Positions 18,446-27,761 of a stretch of 64,000 nucleotides of DNA are shown here, in pieces. The notes beneath the pieces are model-generated. The model did no database searches and was not told the DNA's origin. It was given only the letters and a program-made list of their open reading frames with translations. Both the position numbers and the translations under genes were made by a program. How positions within the stretch are numbered: the stretch's first letter is position 1; the number at the start of each line of letters is the position of its first letter. Origin of the DNA: JBKPNJ01 sp963695705 (GTDB lineage Bacteria; Actinomycetota; Actinomycetes; Propionibacteriales; Nocardioidaceae); assembly GCA_963695705.1 (NCBI GenBank), contig CAVOHB010000009.1:186001-250000 (forward strand), written 5' to 3'.

Positions 18446-18724
18446 AGGTCCAGGCCGGACCGGTTTCGATGGCCCGGTTAGACGGTATGAGTGACACGCG
18501 GTTGGTGAGTGTCGCTCTTCCTGTGGGGGCGGTATCCCTGGTTCGTTGATGGTTTGCCGGCGCTGGTCGTTGTCAACGTCGTTCATGCTCGCTGCGCTGC
18601 GCGTGCTCCACGTTGACAGCTCCGGCACGCCGGCAGGGCCTGGCAAGGATCGAGGGATACCGCCGGATGTGGATCCACTGGTGGTCTTGCGGGCCGGGGC
18701 CTCACTCACAAGATTCGTGGGTTA

Positions 18725-18747
18725 CCGAGCAGGGGCTGCCTGCTCGG
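18725..18747 (+). ncRNA. Perfect hairpin in the IS110 5' non-coding end, candidate bridge-RNA part
   Basis: CCGAGCAGG and CCTGCTCGG pair over nine bases around loop GGCTG, ending 27 bases before the transposase GTG. IS110-group elements are known to make a bridge RNA from this flank. That this hairpin belongs to one is inference; it could also be a translation-control hairpin. Confidence 0.3.
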
Positions 18748-18774
18748 CCTATCCGACAATTGTGGGAGGCCCCG

Positions 18775-19857
18775 GTGTTTACCGAGCGTACGAGTGTTGG
18801 GCTTGACGTGCACGCCCGCTCGGTCGCGGCAGCAGCGATCGACGGCGTCACGGGTGAGCTGTTCCAGACCAGGCTGACCCCCGCCCATGAGCACATCCGC
18901 TGCTGGCTGGCCGACCTGCCTGGGCCGGTGGCGGTGACCTATGAGGCCGGTCCGACCGGGTTCGGCCTGTACCGGACGCTGACCGCAGCCGGGATCCGGT
19001 GTCAGGTCGCGGCGCCGAGCAGGCTGCAGAAGCCATCGGGTGATCGGGTGAAGACCGACGCGAAGGACGCGGTCCACCTGGCCAGACTGCTGCGTCTGGA
19101 CGAGGTTACCGCTGTTGCGATCCCGACCGTGGACCAAGAAGCGGCCCGCGATCTGGTGCGGGCCCGCGAGGACGCCCGGGGTGACCTGATGCGGGCTCGG
19201 CATCGTCTCTCCAAGCTGCTGTTGAGGCACGGGACCGTCTACTACGACGGGGCGGCCTGGACCGGCAAGCACAACTCGTGGCTTCGTCAGCAACGACTCG
19301 ACAGCTCCGCCTCCCGGACCGCGTTCGACTCCGACTACGAAGCCGTCTTAAGTGTCAAGGCACGCCGGGACCGGCTCGACACCGCAATCGAGGAGATGGC
19401 TGCCGATTCGGAGTTCACCCCGCTCGTGCGTCGCCTCGGCTGCCTGCGTGGGATCGGCACCCTGACCGGTTTCGCCCTCGCGGTCGAGATCGGCGACTGG
19501 CACAGACTCACCGGCAACTCGATCGGCTCCTTCGTCGGGCTGGTGCCATCGGAGTACTCCTCAGGCACGTCGCGGACCCAGGGGTCGATCACCAAAACCG
19601 GCAACATCCACGTCCGGCGGCTGCTGGTCGAGGCAGCCTGGCACCACCGTCCTCGCTACACCATCGGCAAGACCATGCGCGAGCGGTGGGACCTGGCCCC
19701 GGCCGCGGCACGCGTCCGCGGCGACGAAGGCAACCGACGGCTCCACACCCGCTGGGTCACGTTCATCGACCGGCGCAAACGGTCCGTGATCGCCAACGTC
19801 GCCATCGCCCGCGAACTGGCCGGCTGGTGCTGGTCCCTGGCCATCCTCGACGACTGA
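18775..19857 (+). CDS. IS110-family transposase (DEDD recombinase)
   Basis: 360 residues from the GTG at 18775, preceded by GTGGGAGG. The RuvC-like DEDD domain shows SVGLDVHARSVAAAAID, TYEAGPTGFGLYR and DRVKTDAKDAVHLARL, and the C-terminal transposase_20 domain shows LRGIGTLTGFALAVEIGDW and GLVPSEYSSG with the conserved Ser, then TGNIHVRRLLVEAAW. The frame is open to 18613, but that upstream peptide has no family similarity and is better read as the element's non-coding end. No frameshift, so it may be active. Confidence 0.93.
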   Translation: MFTERTSVGLDVHARSVAAAAIDGVTGELFQTRLTPAHEHIRCWLADLPGPVAVTYEAGPTGFGLYRTLTAAGIRCQVAAPSRLQKPSGDRVKTDAKDAVHLARLLRLDEVTAVAIPTVDQEAARDLVRAREDARGDLMRARHRLSKLLLRHGTVYYDGAAWTGKHNSWLRQQRLDSSASRTAFDSDYEAVLSVKARRDRLDTAIEEMAADSEFTPLVRRLGCLRGIGTLTGFALAVEIGDWHRLTGNSIGSFVGLVPSEYSSGTSRTQGSITKTGNIHVRRLLVEAAWHHRPRYTIGKTMRERWDLAPAAARVRGDEGNRRLHTRWVTFIDRRKRSVIANVAIARELAGWCWSLAILDD

Positions 19858-20370
19858 CCGGCCTGACCCAGACCGCTTCATCGACCAACAGGCAATGGTG
19901 ACAGCGCGTGGAGCGACCCGCGACCGAACTATGAGTAGCCCGGCACCATAAGTAGCCCGGCCCAACCGGGCGACGCTCGACCTTAGACACGCGGACCCCG
20001 CTCCAGCCGAACACCCCGTCCTGCGGTAACCAACCCGCGAATATCAGCCTGACCGCGCGTCGCCAACGACACGCTCACCACTACCTGGGCCGACGAAGCA
20101 AACGAGGCGCCGCCAGGACACCGATCCCGGCGGCGTCTCACCCTGCCCTCTTGACAAGAGTGACCTACATATCAGTTCTCCTCGTGCGAAATGCGCAGCC
20201 ATCGCTGGAGGCCAGCCCGCCCCGGAGGTCGTGGCACCGCTCCGGGGCCGGCCCTCGGCTGGGCGTGCCGTCGAACAAACACTGTGCTCACGACTGACCC
20301 GGCATGCGTTGCCTTCGTGCGGGCACAGCCCGCGTCTTGTACTTCACGACCGATTTGGCTGCCCCGGGTC

Positions 20371-20437
20371 TCTAAAAGAGAAAATTCTTGACTAAACAAC
20401 CGGCCGAGGTCTAACGTCAAAGTCACACTCTTTTAGA
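20371..20437. promoter_or_regulatory. Promoter flanked by a perfect 10-base inverted repeat
   Basis: TTGACT (20388-20393) and TAACGT (20412-20417) with an 18-base spacer form a sigma70-like promoter for the DoxX-like gene at 20456. TCTAAAAGAG at 20371-20380 and its exact reverse complement CTCTTTTAGA at 20428-20437 enclose it. The arrangement suggests a repressor bridging or flanking the promoter. Confidence 0.55.
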
Positions 20438-20455
20438 AAGCCAAGGAGGCTCCCC

Positions 20456-20911
20456 ATGACGGCAACACGCTTCTGGTCCACTACCGGTTCACGGGTCCCA
20501 AAGGGGCCGGACGTCAGCCTTGTTGGCACCCGCCAGGCGTTCCTGCTGCTGCGCACCGTCTTCACGATCGCGCCGATCGCCTTCGGGCTCGACAAGTTCT
20601 TCAATCTGTTGACCGACTGGCCGCAGTACCTGGCCCCGTGGGTCAATGACCTGGTGCCCGGGACGGGGCACGAAGCCATGCTGGCGGTGGGTGTGGTCGA
20701 GATCCTGGCCGGAATCCTGGTGGCCGTGCGCCCCAGCATCGGGGGCTACGTCGTGGCCGCCTGGCTGGCCGGCATCATCGTCAACCTCGTCACCATGCAG
20801 GCCTACTACGACGTCGCCCTGCGCGACTTCGGTCTCCTCGTGGGCGCCCTGGCCTTGGCCAGGCTTGCCGCCACGTCGCCGCGCACCACCGTTGGCAAAG
20901 AGGCGCGGTAG
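20456..20911 (+). CDS. DoxX-like membrane protein
   Basis: 151 residues with about four helices, starting after AAGGAGG. FLLLRTVFTIAPIAFGLDKF is the DoxX-type first helix, with VNDLVPGTGHEAMLAVGVVE and LVAVRPSIGGYVVAAW behind it. These proteins are small membrane proteins of poorly known, often redox- or stress-linked role. It is followed after 126 bases by transaldolase on the same strand. Confidence 0.8.
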   Translation: MTATRFWSTTGSRVPKGPDVSLVGTRQAFLLLRTVFTIAPIAFGLDKFFNLLTDWPQYLAPWVNDLVPGTGHEAMLAVGVVEILAGILVAVRPSIGGYVVAAWLAGIIVNLVTMQAYYDVALRDFGLLVGALALARLAATSPRTTVGKEAR

Positions 20912-21037
20912 CCCACCGAGGGCACCCGAAAGCGACTGGCTCGACGGTGGATTCGCGATCTGGACACCATCGGTCAACAGCGCTTCGGTCACGACCCCAT
21001 CAGGCAACTGCTGGGTTCCAGTAAGGAGAACAGAACC

Positions 21038-22174
21038 ATGACAAGGCTGAAGCGTCTCTTCGACGAGCAAGGGCAAAGCCCCTGGCTGGACAATCTCACC
21101 AGACCGCAGCTGCACGACGGCACGTTGAGCTCTCTGGTGGCTCGCGGGGTGCGTGGCGTGACCGCCAACCCCACCATCGTTGCCAAGGCGATCGAGGCTT
21201 CGGATGCCTACGACAAGCAATTCGACGCCCTGGTCACCGCCGGCCACACCGTCGAGGAGGCGTACTGGGATCTCGTGATCAGTGACGTCGTTGAGGCACT
21301 GGACATCCTGCGGCCCACGTTCGACGCTAGTCGCGGAGGGGATGGGTTCGTCTCGATCGAGGTGTCACCGCAGTGTGCGTTCGACGCCGATGCGACGATC
21401 ACGGCCGCGCGGGAACTGCACCAGCGAGTGCACGAATCGAATCTGCTGGTCAAGATTCCAGCGACCACCGAAGGCGTAGCCGCCATCCGCGCCATGATCG
21501 GCGAAGGTCGCAGCATCAACGTGACGCTGATCTTCTCCCTCGCCCGCTACGGTGAGGTTCTCGAGGCGTACCTGTCGGGCCTGGAGACCCTGGCCCGCCG
21601 TGGCGGTGACTTGTCCAAGGTGTCCAGCGTGGCATCTTTCTTCGTGAGCCGGGTTGACGCAGAGGTCGACCGCCGGCTCGAGGCTCTTGGCACCGATGAG
21701 GCTCTTGCCCTGCGCGGGCAAGCAGCAGTTGCGCAGGCCAAGCTCGCCTACCAGGTGTTCCGCAACGCTCACTCGGGTGAGCGGTGGGAGCATTTGTCTG
21801 CGCTGGGCGCGCGTGTGCAACGGCCCCTGTGGGCATCGACCTCCACGAAGAACGGCAGCTACCCCGACACCCTGTATGTCGATAACCTGATCGGTCCCGA
21901 CACCATCAACACCCTGCCGGAGGGAACCTTGATGGCGTTCGAGGACCACGGCACCCTTGCCCGCACCATCGACACCGACACCACTACCGCGCATCAGGTG
22001 ATGCGTGAGCTTGCGGTGGTGAGTATTGACATGGACGACGTCGGCGACACCCTCGAGGACCAGGGTGTCGCAGCATTTGACGCGTCCTTCACCCACGTGC
22101 TCGACACGCTCACGACCAAGGCACATCACCTGTCTGACAGCCAACCCAAATTTGGACATCCGCGGGACAGTTGA
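21038..22174 (+). CDS. tal: Transaldolase
   Basis: 378 residues, the length of actinobacterial TalB-type proteins. Transfers dihydroxyacetone between sugar phosphates in the pentose phosphate pathway. The Schiff-base Lys is about residue 139 in LVKIPATTEGVAAIR. Other signatures are VTANPTI, EVSPQCAFDADATI, SVASFFVSRVDAEVD and STSTKNGSYPDTLYVD. The ATG follows AAGGAGAA. As tkt, zwf and opcA are absent here, this is an isolated copy, perhaps cotranscribed with the DoxX-like gene. Confidence 0.95.
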   Translation: MTRLKRLFDEQGQSPWLDNLTRPQLHDGTLSSLVARGVRGVTANPTIVAKAIEASDAYDKQFDALVTAGHTVEEAYWDLVISDVVEALDILRPTFDASRGGDGFVSIEVSPQCAFDADATITAARELHQRVHESNLLVKIPATTEGVAAIRAMIGEGRSINVTLIFSLARYGEVLEAYLSGLETLARRGGDLSKVSSVASFFVSRVDAEVDRRLEALGTDEALALRGQAAVAQAKLAYQVFRNAHSGERWEHLSALGARVQRPLWASTSTKNGSYPDTLYVDNLIGPDTINTLPEGTLMAFEDHGTLARTIDTDTTTAHQVMRELAVVSIDMDDVGDTLEDQGVAAFDASFTHVLDTLTTKAHHLSDSQPKFGHPRDS

Positions 22175-22386
22175 AATGGAGCGAACGCTTCTCTGGGGGC
22201 ATGGGGAAGCCAGGTGGGGACGCCGCCGGGGATTGCTCCGGGCAGACGCGCACAGCCTTGCTGTTCGAACCGGCGTTCGTGAACAGGTAGTTGCCTACGC
22301 CCGGCGAAACCGATTGGCCCCGTTGGCTCGTAGACGGGTTTGCTTCGACGGAAGCACACCTGCGGGCCGAACCGAGAGTGGACTCT

Positions 22387-23088
22387 TCACCTGTCCTGAC
22401 CAGGGATCAATTCATCCCAGTTGATAGAACCGTGAGAATGTCCGGCGCTTCCCGTGACAAACCTGCTTGGGTCCACTGCGGCTCTCGCGCCTGACGCAAA
22501 CCACGCCGACAGACCCCGGGGGTTGCGGGGTTCAAACTCGTCGAGATACTCCTGCCGTGTTTGGATAATCTGCATGCGTTGTGAATCCGACGCCTTCTCC
22601 AATGCCGAGAAACTGGCCCGCCAGGCCAGGCACAAATCCTTGTCGCTCAGCACGGCGAGCTCGGAGTGAGACGGCAGCGGAGTCACCTCTTGGCTGCTGG
22701 GGGGATCGGCCACGATCGACTGCCATCCCTGAGACCCGCCTGCATGAGGCCCTGGGCCATGAAGAAATTGAATGACCGTCGGCGAGGTACCGGTCACGAG
22801 CACGACCAGCAGGAGAACCACGGAAGGGCCAAACAGAGCCCCCAAGCCGGCGATCGCCACAGTTGCAGTCCCACCGAGCCATGACGCCTTGCCGACGAAC
22901 TTCATGACGCTGCGTGGCGAGTTGTTGTCGTCCCAGCCGGTGAGGCTCATTGCCAGAGCACCGACTATGACGGCAGCGCCTCCGAAGAGCGCTAACAGCG
23001 CAGGAACTGAGATCGCGAACATCACGCCGGCGCCCACGACTGCCAGCCCAGCGCACATGAAAAGCCAAACGGCTCGGTACATGTTCAT
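22387..23088 (-). CDS. Membrane protein with LCxxWRxSF C-terminal domain
   Basis: 233 residues from the ATG at 23088, preceded by GAGGAGAT. Three hydrophobic segments (about 5-25, 28-48 and 60-90) form the N-terminal half. After a linker the C-terminal domain (KDLCLAWRASFSALEKA, QTRQEYLDEFEPRNPRG, LSAWFASGARAAVDPSRF) is the same as in 12048-12611. The domain occurs in other actinobacterial membrane proteins but has no function that I know. Two members in one island is unusual. Confidence 0.7.
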   Translation of the reverse strand: MNMYRAVWLFMCAGLAVVGAGVMFAISVPALLALFGGAAVIVGALAMSLTGWDDNNSPRSVMKFVGKASWLGGTATVAIAGLGALFGPSVVLLLVVLVTGTSPTVIQFLHGPGPHAGGSQGWQSIVADPPSSQEVTPLPSHSELAVLSDKDLCLAWRASFSALEKASDSQRMQIIQTRQEYLDEFEPRNPRGLSAWFASGARAAVDPSRFVTGSAGHSHGSINWDELIPGQDR

Positions 23089-23556
23089 CGATCTCCTCGC
23101 AGATAACACTCGACCTAGGCATAGGAAGACAAGGCGCTCGCAACCATCTGACACAGGCATGTCTCCATGACTCATGGGAAGTGCCTGCGTCCAAGGCGCG
23201 CCCCTGGAGCCGGTCCGTGGCCCGACGGGCCGGCGAGGCAAAGCTGGAACTCATCAGGTCGGGGGCACACGACGGAGTCCAGCTGTCCATGTGCCTGTTC
23301 TGCCAACCCCAACTGTGACATCCCACTCACCTCGCGCACAGGCACAAGGTCGGCGAACCTCCATGCGGCTGATTGCCGATGACGGGGCAACATCACGCGA
23401 CGATCAATGGTCAACCCGGCGTGTGGCTCAGGAACCAGACCTACAACGTTCCGATCGGTTATAAGACGTCGAGACCTGTGCAACTGAGGTTGCGATTCAC
23501 CCGTTGCCGTGAGGGAGCGTTTGTCGCCGGACACGAATCGGAAGCCGCGCCCGTGG
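23089..23556. other. Intergenic, no gene supported
   Basis: Overlapping frames on both strands, none with recognisable motifs. It includes the control region of 22387-23088. Confidence 0.35.
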
Positions 23557-23922
23557 TTACCCCCTATCAATCAGAGCGTCGTTTGCCGATCCGCAGTTTT
23601 CGGAGTTGAGTACTTCCCACCCAAGCGCGGCGTGCGCGTAAACTCCACCAGCTGCCACCTCTGCGGCGACCCAGATCGACTCCCCGATCTGCTCGGCGCT
23701 TGCACCCTCGTCGATTGCCAGCCGGATGTGTCCCCGAACGCAGTTGGGGCATTGGATGGCATGAGCAACGGCGGCGGCGACCAGGTGCCTGGTTCTTCGA
23801 TCGAGTGCGCCCTTGCCAAACACTGTCGGCCCGAGATCCTCCAAAGCCTCCAACGCACAGGAGGGGAGCTTCTTTCGAAGGTGAGACAAGGCGGGTGTGG
23901 GGTGGTGCACAGTGTCAGTCAT
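23557..23922 (-). CDS. Carboxymuconolactone decarboxylase/AhpD-family protein
   Basis: 121 residues from the ATG at 23922, which follows AGAGGA. The CxxC pair is in AIQCPNCVRGHIRLAIDEGA, with the catalytic His six residues after the second Cys region, as in AhpD-like proteins. EALEDLGPTVFGKGALDRRT is the typical N-terminal helix. Such proteins act as peroxidase partners or thiol reductases. No ahpC is adjacent. Confidence 0.85.
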   Translation of the reverse strand: MTDTVHHPTPALSHLRKKLPSCALEALEDLGPTVFGKGALDRRTRHLVAAAVAHAIQCPNCVRGHIRLAIDEGASAEQIGESIWVAAEVAAGGVYAHAALGWEVLNSENCGSANDALIDRG

Positions 23923-24293
23923 CGGTGTCCTCTCGGAAGCGTGGTGTGTAGTAGCAATGCCACTTGTTGCGTTGCAAGACTTGGTGCGAGGTCCCTTTCC
24001 GGAGATCGTCGAGCTCAATCGGACTCGCCCGTCCTCGAAACGGCGAGAGCATGGCGTCCCTGGAGACGCGTGGGCCGTCCGAGCGCGCTGGATGGGCCTG
24101 AGTAGCAGTTCCACGAGCGGGCCACCCCGGATGCCGGTGAAACTGCTTCGACATGTTTGATCTTCAGGTTCCGAGCCGTCGAGCGCCCAGGCTCTGAGCC
24201 CGCCAAGATGGCGCCGCTGTGGTTGCCGGTCGCCGGCAACCTGGGTGGCGGGTGGGGCCGGGCGGGGGCGATGAGCGATCGTTGATGTGCACA
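23923..24293. other. Intergenic, no gene supported
   Basis: No open frame here has a motif I recognise. It separates two genes on the minus strand. Confidence 0.35.
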
Positions 24294-24680
24294 TCAGGGA
24301 GCGCTGGCTGGAGCCGCCTTCCGTCGGGTCTGATCTTCGACACCGAATTGGCACATCATGCAGAGACCCACCATCGGAAGTACGGCGAGGCGTTCGCCCG
24401 GGATGACCATGTCACACTGCTGACAGTGGCCGTAGGTGCCGACGCTGATCCTTTGCAGGGCAGCGTCGATGTCAGCGAGAGCCGTCGTAGCGGCTGACTG
24501 CAGGTCGAGTATCACCTGACGTTGAGACTCATTGGCCGAAGAGCTCGACTCGGAGAGTGTGCCCGCGAGCTGTTCGAGTTGGTCACGTCGAAACGCACGC
24601 TGTTGTTCAAGATCCGAGCGCACGGCGCGCAGGTCGGTGCATGCGTCGTGAAAGGCGCGCGCCGACCCATCGGGTATCAC
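24294..24680 (-). CDS. DksA/TraR-type C4 zinc-finger protein
   Basis: About 128 residues from a GTG at 24680; the frame is open to 24950, so the start is uncertain. A coiled-coil region (RAVRSDLEQQRAFRRDQLEQ and on) leads to YGHCQQCDMVIPGERL and GLCMMCQ, the two CxxC pairs of the DksA/TraR finger. Family members bind RNA polymerase or are small zinc proteins of unknown role in actinobacteria. The acidic tip residues of true DksA are not obvious, so RNA polymerase control is unproven. Confidence 0.75.
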   Translation of the reverse strand: MIPDGSARAFHDACTDLRAVRSDLEQQRAFRRDQLEQLAGTLSESSSSANESQRQVILDLQSAATTALADIDAALQRISVGTYGHCQQCDMVIPGERLAVLPMVGLCMMCQFGVEDQTRRKAAPASAP

Positions 24681-25390
24681 TGGCTCGAGCGTGGCAACTC
24701 CCGCCCAAGCTGGGCGGCCGCTCGTGTGGCGGTCAGGTGTCCTTGGTGGCTCCGCCTGCGATCCTGTTGACCGAACACAATCCCACCAGTGCTCAAGGAC
24801 CAGGCAAACTGCTACGGCGTAGCCAGCGATCCAACGCCGGGTGGGCCCCACTCCGCCTTGCTTCGCGGGTGCCAACGTACAGCGAGCGACGGTTGCCTCA
24901 GCGGGCCGCAGTGTGACGTGACGGAATCCGGCAACGTCTGGAAACGCCATGACGATCGACTCCGATTCATATACACGAGGTTGTTGAGCGTTCCTCCATG
25001 GTGGTTAGGTCTTCACAGCCTCCCCGCTGCGGTGCCCGGAAGAGAGTGTGGACGCCGGCCAGTCTCTCCGGGTGCTGATTGCCGAGGCTAGGCAATCAGA
25101 CTGCACCCCAGCGTGGATCGATCCGGAGCCCGTGGTAGGTCTCCGCGGCGTTCCGGCGACTGCCCCTAGCGGCTGAGGTTTTGATGGAGTCAATCGTTCA
25201 TCCCAGGCTGCCCCGGCGGGAAGCGTGGAGGTCGGCCCAGCGCGGTCGTCGGATCGATCCCCACGGTCAGCAAAGGGCCCCCGAAGACGAGCGCGATGTG
25301 AGCAACGCCGACGAATCTTGACTCGGGTGCGAGCGCCGCTGTTCCGTGGCGGCGACACTCACCGCTCCATGACATCCAAGCGCCGAACGG
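24681..25390. other. Intergenic or decayed, no gene supported
   Basis: The zinc-finger frame continues upstream without similarity. A 61-codon minus frame (25190-25375) with a short hydrophobic segment follows the PucR gene but has no known relatives that I recognise. Confidence 0.3.
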
Positions 25391-26656
25391 TCAGCCAGCC
25401 GAAGTCTTGGTGGGCAGCTCATTCTCCGGCCACCTGAGCAGTTTCGCTCCGAGCACGGCCGTCTGCAGAGTGAGCCGATGCGTGGCATCGACCGGGTTGT
25501 AACCGGTCAGTGTCTTGACTCGATGCAGCCGGTAGGTGACCGCCCGCACCGACAGGTGCAGCCGGGCCGCCGCCGCGGTCGCGACACTCCCGCAATCGAA
25601 GTAGGCCTCGAGGGTGTCAAGAAGCGGCCGAGCTCCGCCACGCGCCCGGCGAAGCGGGTCGAGGGCCGAATGCACAAGGTCGACAATGGCCGACTGGTCG
25701 CGAAACAGGACCCGGTAGAGCAGGATGTCGCGGCTCTCGACGACAGGAACATCTAGTTTCATCCGAGCGGCGATGGTCAACCCTTCTCGTGCTTCCTCAT
25801 ACGAACGGGCGATTCCGTATGCCCCTGGGTGCGCCCGGCCGACCGCTACTTGCCATGGTGAGCCGCGTCGTAGCCGGCGGAGTTCGTCGTACAGCAGGCT
25901 CCCGAGGCTTTTTGCTGCCGCATCAGGGCTGCTTGCGGCTCCACTGGTCTGCGCATCGTCCGCCGGAGCAAGTACCACGATGACTCCGTCTTTGGTCGCC
26001 ACGAGCATGTCCCTATCCCCGAAGCGGTCGAGCACTATGCGCTCCAGCAGGCTCGTGGCGGTCTCGATCGAGGGGAGTCGCTGTCCAGGTCGAGCGAGGG
26101 CGATCTGGTGGGCGAGGGTTAGGTCAAGCCCGAATGGTTCGGCACGCTGTACCAGTTCACCTAGGTGAGAATCCCCGCGGAGCAGGTCCTCAATCAGTTC
26201 GCGGCGGACCGTCTCTTCCTGGCGGATCCTCTCGCGGCCGCCCTCAGCGTGTCCCTCGGCGAAGGATGCCACGGCGTCGTCAATGACACGTAGGACGGCC
26301 CCGGCCGCTGCGCGCACCGCTGCGCGGTCCCGCTCGCGGACATCCGCCGGAAGGTCGTCCCACACCCGCCGCGCAGCTGACAGATACAAGTCGACGCCTC
26401 GCCCGGCGGAGACGCCGGACTCGGCTGCGCGTCTTCCTAGCTGGCGCACCGCCTCCAGGTCGGTCCGGGGGGGACGCTGCCCGAAGATCGCTGCGTTGGC
26501 GAGCATCGACAGGTAGCCACCAAGGAACTCCTCCGGCACGTCACCGGCATCATGACTCGCGCCCTTCGCCACGGCAGCCAGCCAGTCTTCGTCGACCGTT
26601 GCAGGCCCGCCCATCACGCCTGCTCGGCCTTGTGGGGAGCCGTCGGGGCTGGCCAT
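25391..26656 (-). CDS. PucR/CdaR-type transcriptional regulator
   Basis: 421 residues from ATG 26656; a GTG at 26725 is possible. The C-terminus holds the PucR HTH: LDTLEAYFDCGSVATAAAAR followed by LHLSVRAVTYRLHRVKTLTG. The middle (VAVGRAHPGAYGIARSYEEA) is the GGDEF-like domain of the CdaR/PucR group, and the N-terminal part resembles the RsbRD-like helical region often fused to it. It diverges from the TRIC-channel and M20 hydrolase genes, which are likely targets. Confidence 0.88.
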   Translation of the reverse strand: MASPDGSPQGRAGVMGGPATVDEDWLAAVAKGASHDAGDVPEEFLGGYLSMLANAAIFGQRPPRTDLEAVRQLGRRAAESGVSAGRGVDLYLSAARRVWDDLPADVRERDRAAVRAAAGAVLRVIDDAVASFAEGHAEGGRERIRQEETVRRELIEDLLRGDSHLGELVQRAEPFGLDLTLAHQIALARPGQRLPSIETATSLLERIVLDRFGDRDMLVATKDGVIVVLAPADDAQTSGAASSPDAAAKSLGSLLYDELRRLRRGSPWQVAVGRAHPGAYGIARSYEEAREGLTIAARMKLDVPVVESRDILLYRVLFRDQSAIVDLVHSALDPLRRARGGARPLLDTLEAYFDCGSVATAAAARLHLSVRAVTYRLHRVKTLTGYNPVDATHRLTLQTAVLGAKLLRWPENELPTKTSAG

Positions 26657-27064
26657 GATGGGTCCGTTCGCTTTTGCCGATTCTGGTTCCCAGTAGACGC
26701 TTGCCTGCCGGGGTCTGGCAACCACGGGTTCTAGGCTGCGCTGACGCTACATGGTTGGTAACGCCGACGCGACCTGTCGTCGACCTCGCTCAACCGGATT
26801 CTCAGCCAAGCCCTGATTCTGCTGGCGCGCAGAACCTGGACTTCACTGAAGTCCCTGCTCGGGAACTCGACGCTGTGCAACCCGGACCTCGACAGGAGTC
26901 ACCGCGCGGAAGGGGGCGCAGCCAAAGAGCTGATCGCGTCCCGGAGGCGGTCCTATTCATGACCGCGAGCACATCCGGTCGATTGCGCACGACGTCTCGC
27001 CGGCATTGGCGTCCACGCGTACCACTGAAGGGCTTAGTTGCTCAGGACGCGGTAGACATGTCCG
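26657..27064. other. Divergent control region, PucR gene and TRIC gene
   Basis: About 400 bases without a supported gene. It lies between two divergent starts, so it should carry both promoters. I do not see a clear operator. Confidence 0.4.
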
Positions 27065-27697
27065 GTGAGCTCAGAGACGCCGTTGGTCATAGCGTTGGAC
27101 CTGGCGGGCACCTTCGCTTTCGCGCTGAACGGCGCCCTGACCGCGATTCGGGAGGCGACGCTCGACCTCGTCGGCGTGGTGACGTTGGGCATGATCACCG
27201 CCCTCGGCGGCGGGATCATCCGCGACATCCTCCTCGACTCGCTGCCTCCGGCCACCTTCAGCGACTGGCGCTACCTGACGGTCGCGGCAAGCGGAAGCCT
27301 CGTTGCGTTCGGTTTCGGCCGCCGGTTGGACCGATTGGCAGGGCCGATCCTGGTGTTGGATGCGGCCGGCCTCAGCCTATTCGCGGTCAGTGGAGCGAGC
27401 AAGGCGTTGGACTTCGGCGTCGGCCCTGGCCAGGCGATCATCCTTGGGGTGATCACCGGGGTGGGCGGCGGGACCATGCGGGACGTGCTGATCCGTCGGA
27501 TCCCGGTGGTGCTGCGCAGTGAGTTGTACGCGATCCCCGCCTTGGCCGGTGCCCTTGTCGTTGCGATCACCGACCGGGTCGGCGTGTACGGCGTTTCGGC
27601 CGCCGTAGGCGGGGCGGTGCTCTGCTTCCTCATTCGGATGCTGGGCGTCCGTTTCCAGCTGAATGCGCCCTCCCCGCCCGGCATGGATCAGAGTTGA
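27065..27697 (+). CDS. TRIC/YadS-family membrane protein
   Basis: 210 residues, seven helices expected. The two internal repeats of the family are clear: DLAGTFAFALNGALTAIREA with GMITALGGGIIRDILLD, then DAAGLSLFAVSGASKALDFG with GVITGVGGGTMRDVLI. Bacterial members (UPF0126) are cation channels or have been linked to glycine transport. GTG start at 27065. The M20 hydrolase gene follows 64 bases later on the same strand. Confidence 0.92.
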   Translation: MSSETPLVIALDLAGTFAFALNGALTAIREATLDLVGVVTLGMITALGGGIIRDILLDSLPPATFSDWRYLTVAASGSLVAFGFGRRLDRLAGPILVLDAAGLSLFAVSGASKALDFGVGPGQAIILGVITGVGGGTMRDVLIRRIPVVLRSELYAIPALAGALVVAITDRVGVYGVSAAVGGAVLCFLIRMLGVRFQLNAPSPPGMDQS

Positions 27698-27761
27698 ATC
27701 GGCCAAGAGGTGTCGGGCGGCGCAGAATGAGATGACGGTGTACCAACCTCAGGAGCCACCG

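Larger units (their letters stand above)
18446..20160 (+). mobile_element. IS110-family element, ends not resolved
   Basis: The intact transposase at 18775-19857 has about 330 bases of non-coding DNA before it and about 300 after it before the next gene's control region. IS110 elements lack clear terminal repeats, so I give outer limits, not ends. A perfect hairpin lies at 18725-18747. Confidence 0.6.

Noticed and set aside
16859..18709. 616-codon minus-strand frame opposite ctaD
   Set aside because: Low-complexity Arg/His/Glu-rich translation of the antisense strand; ctaD is unambiguous.
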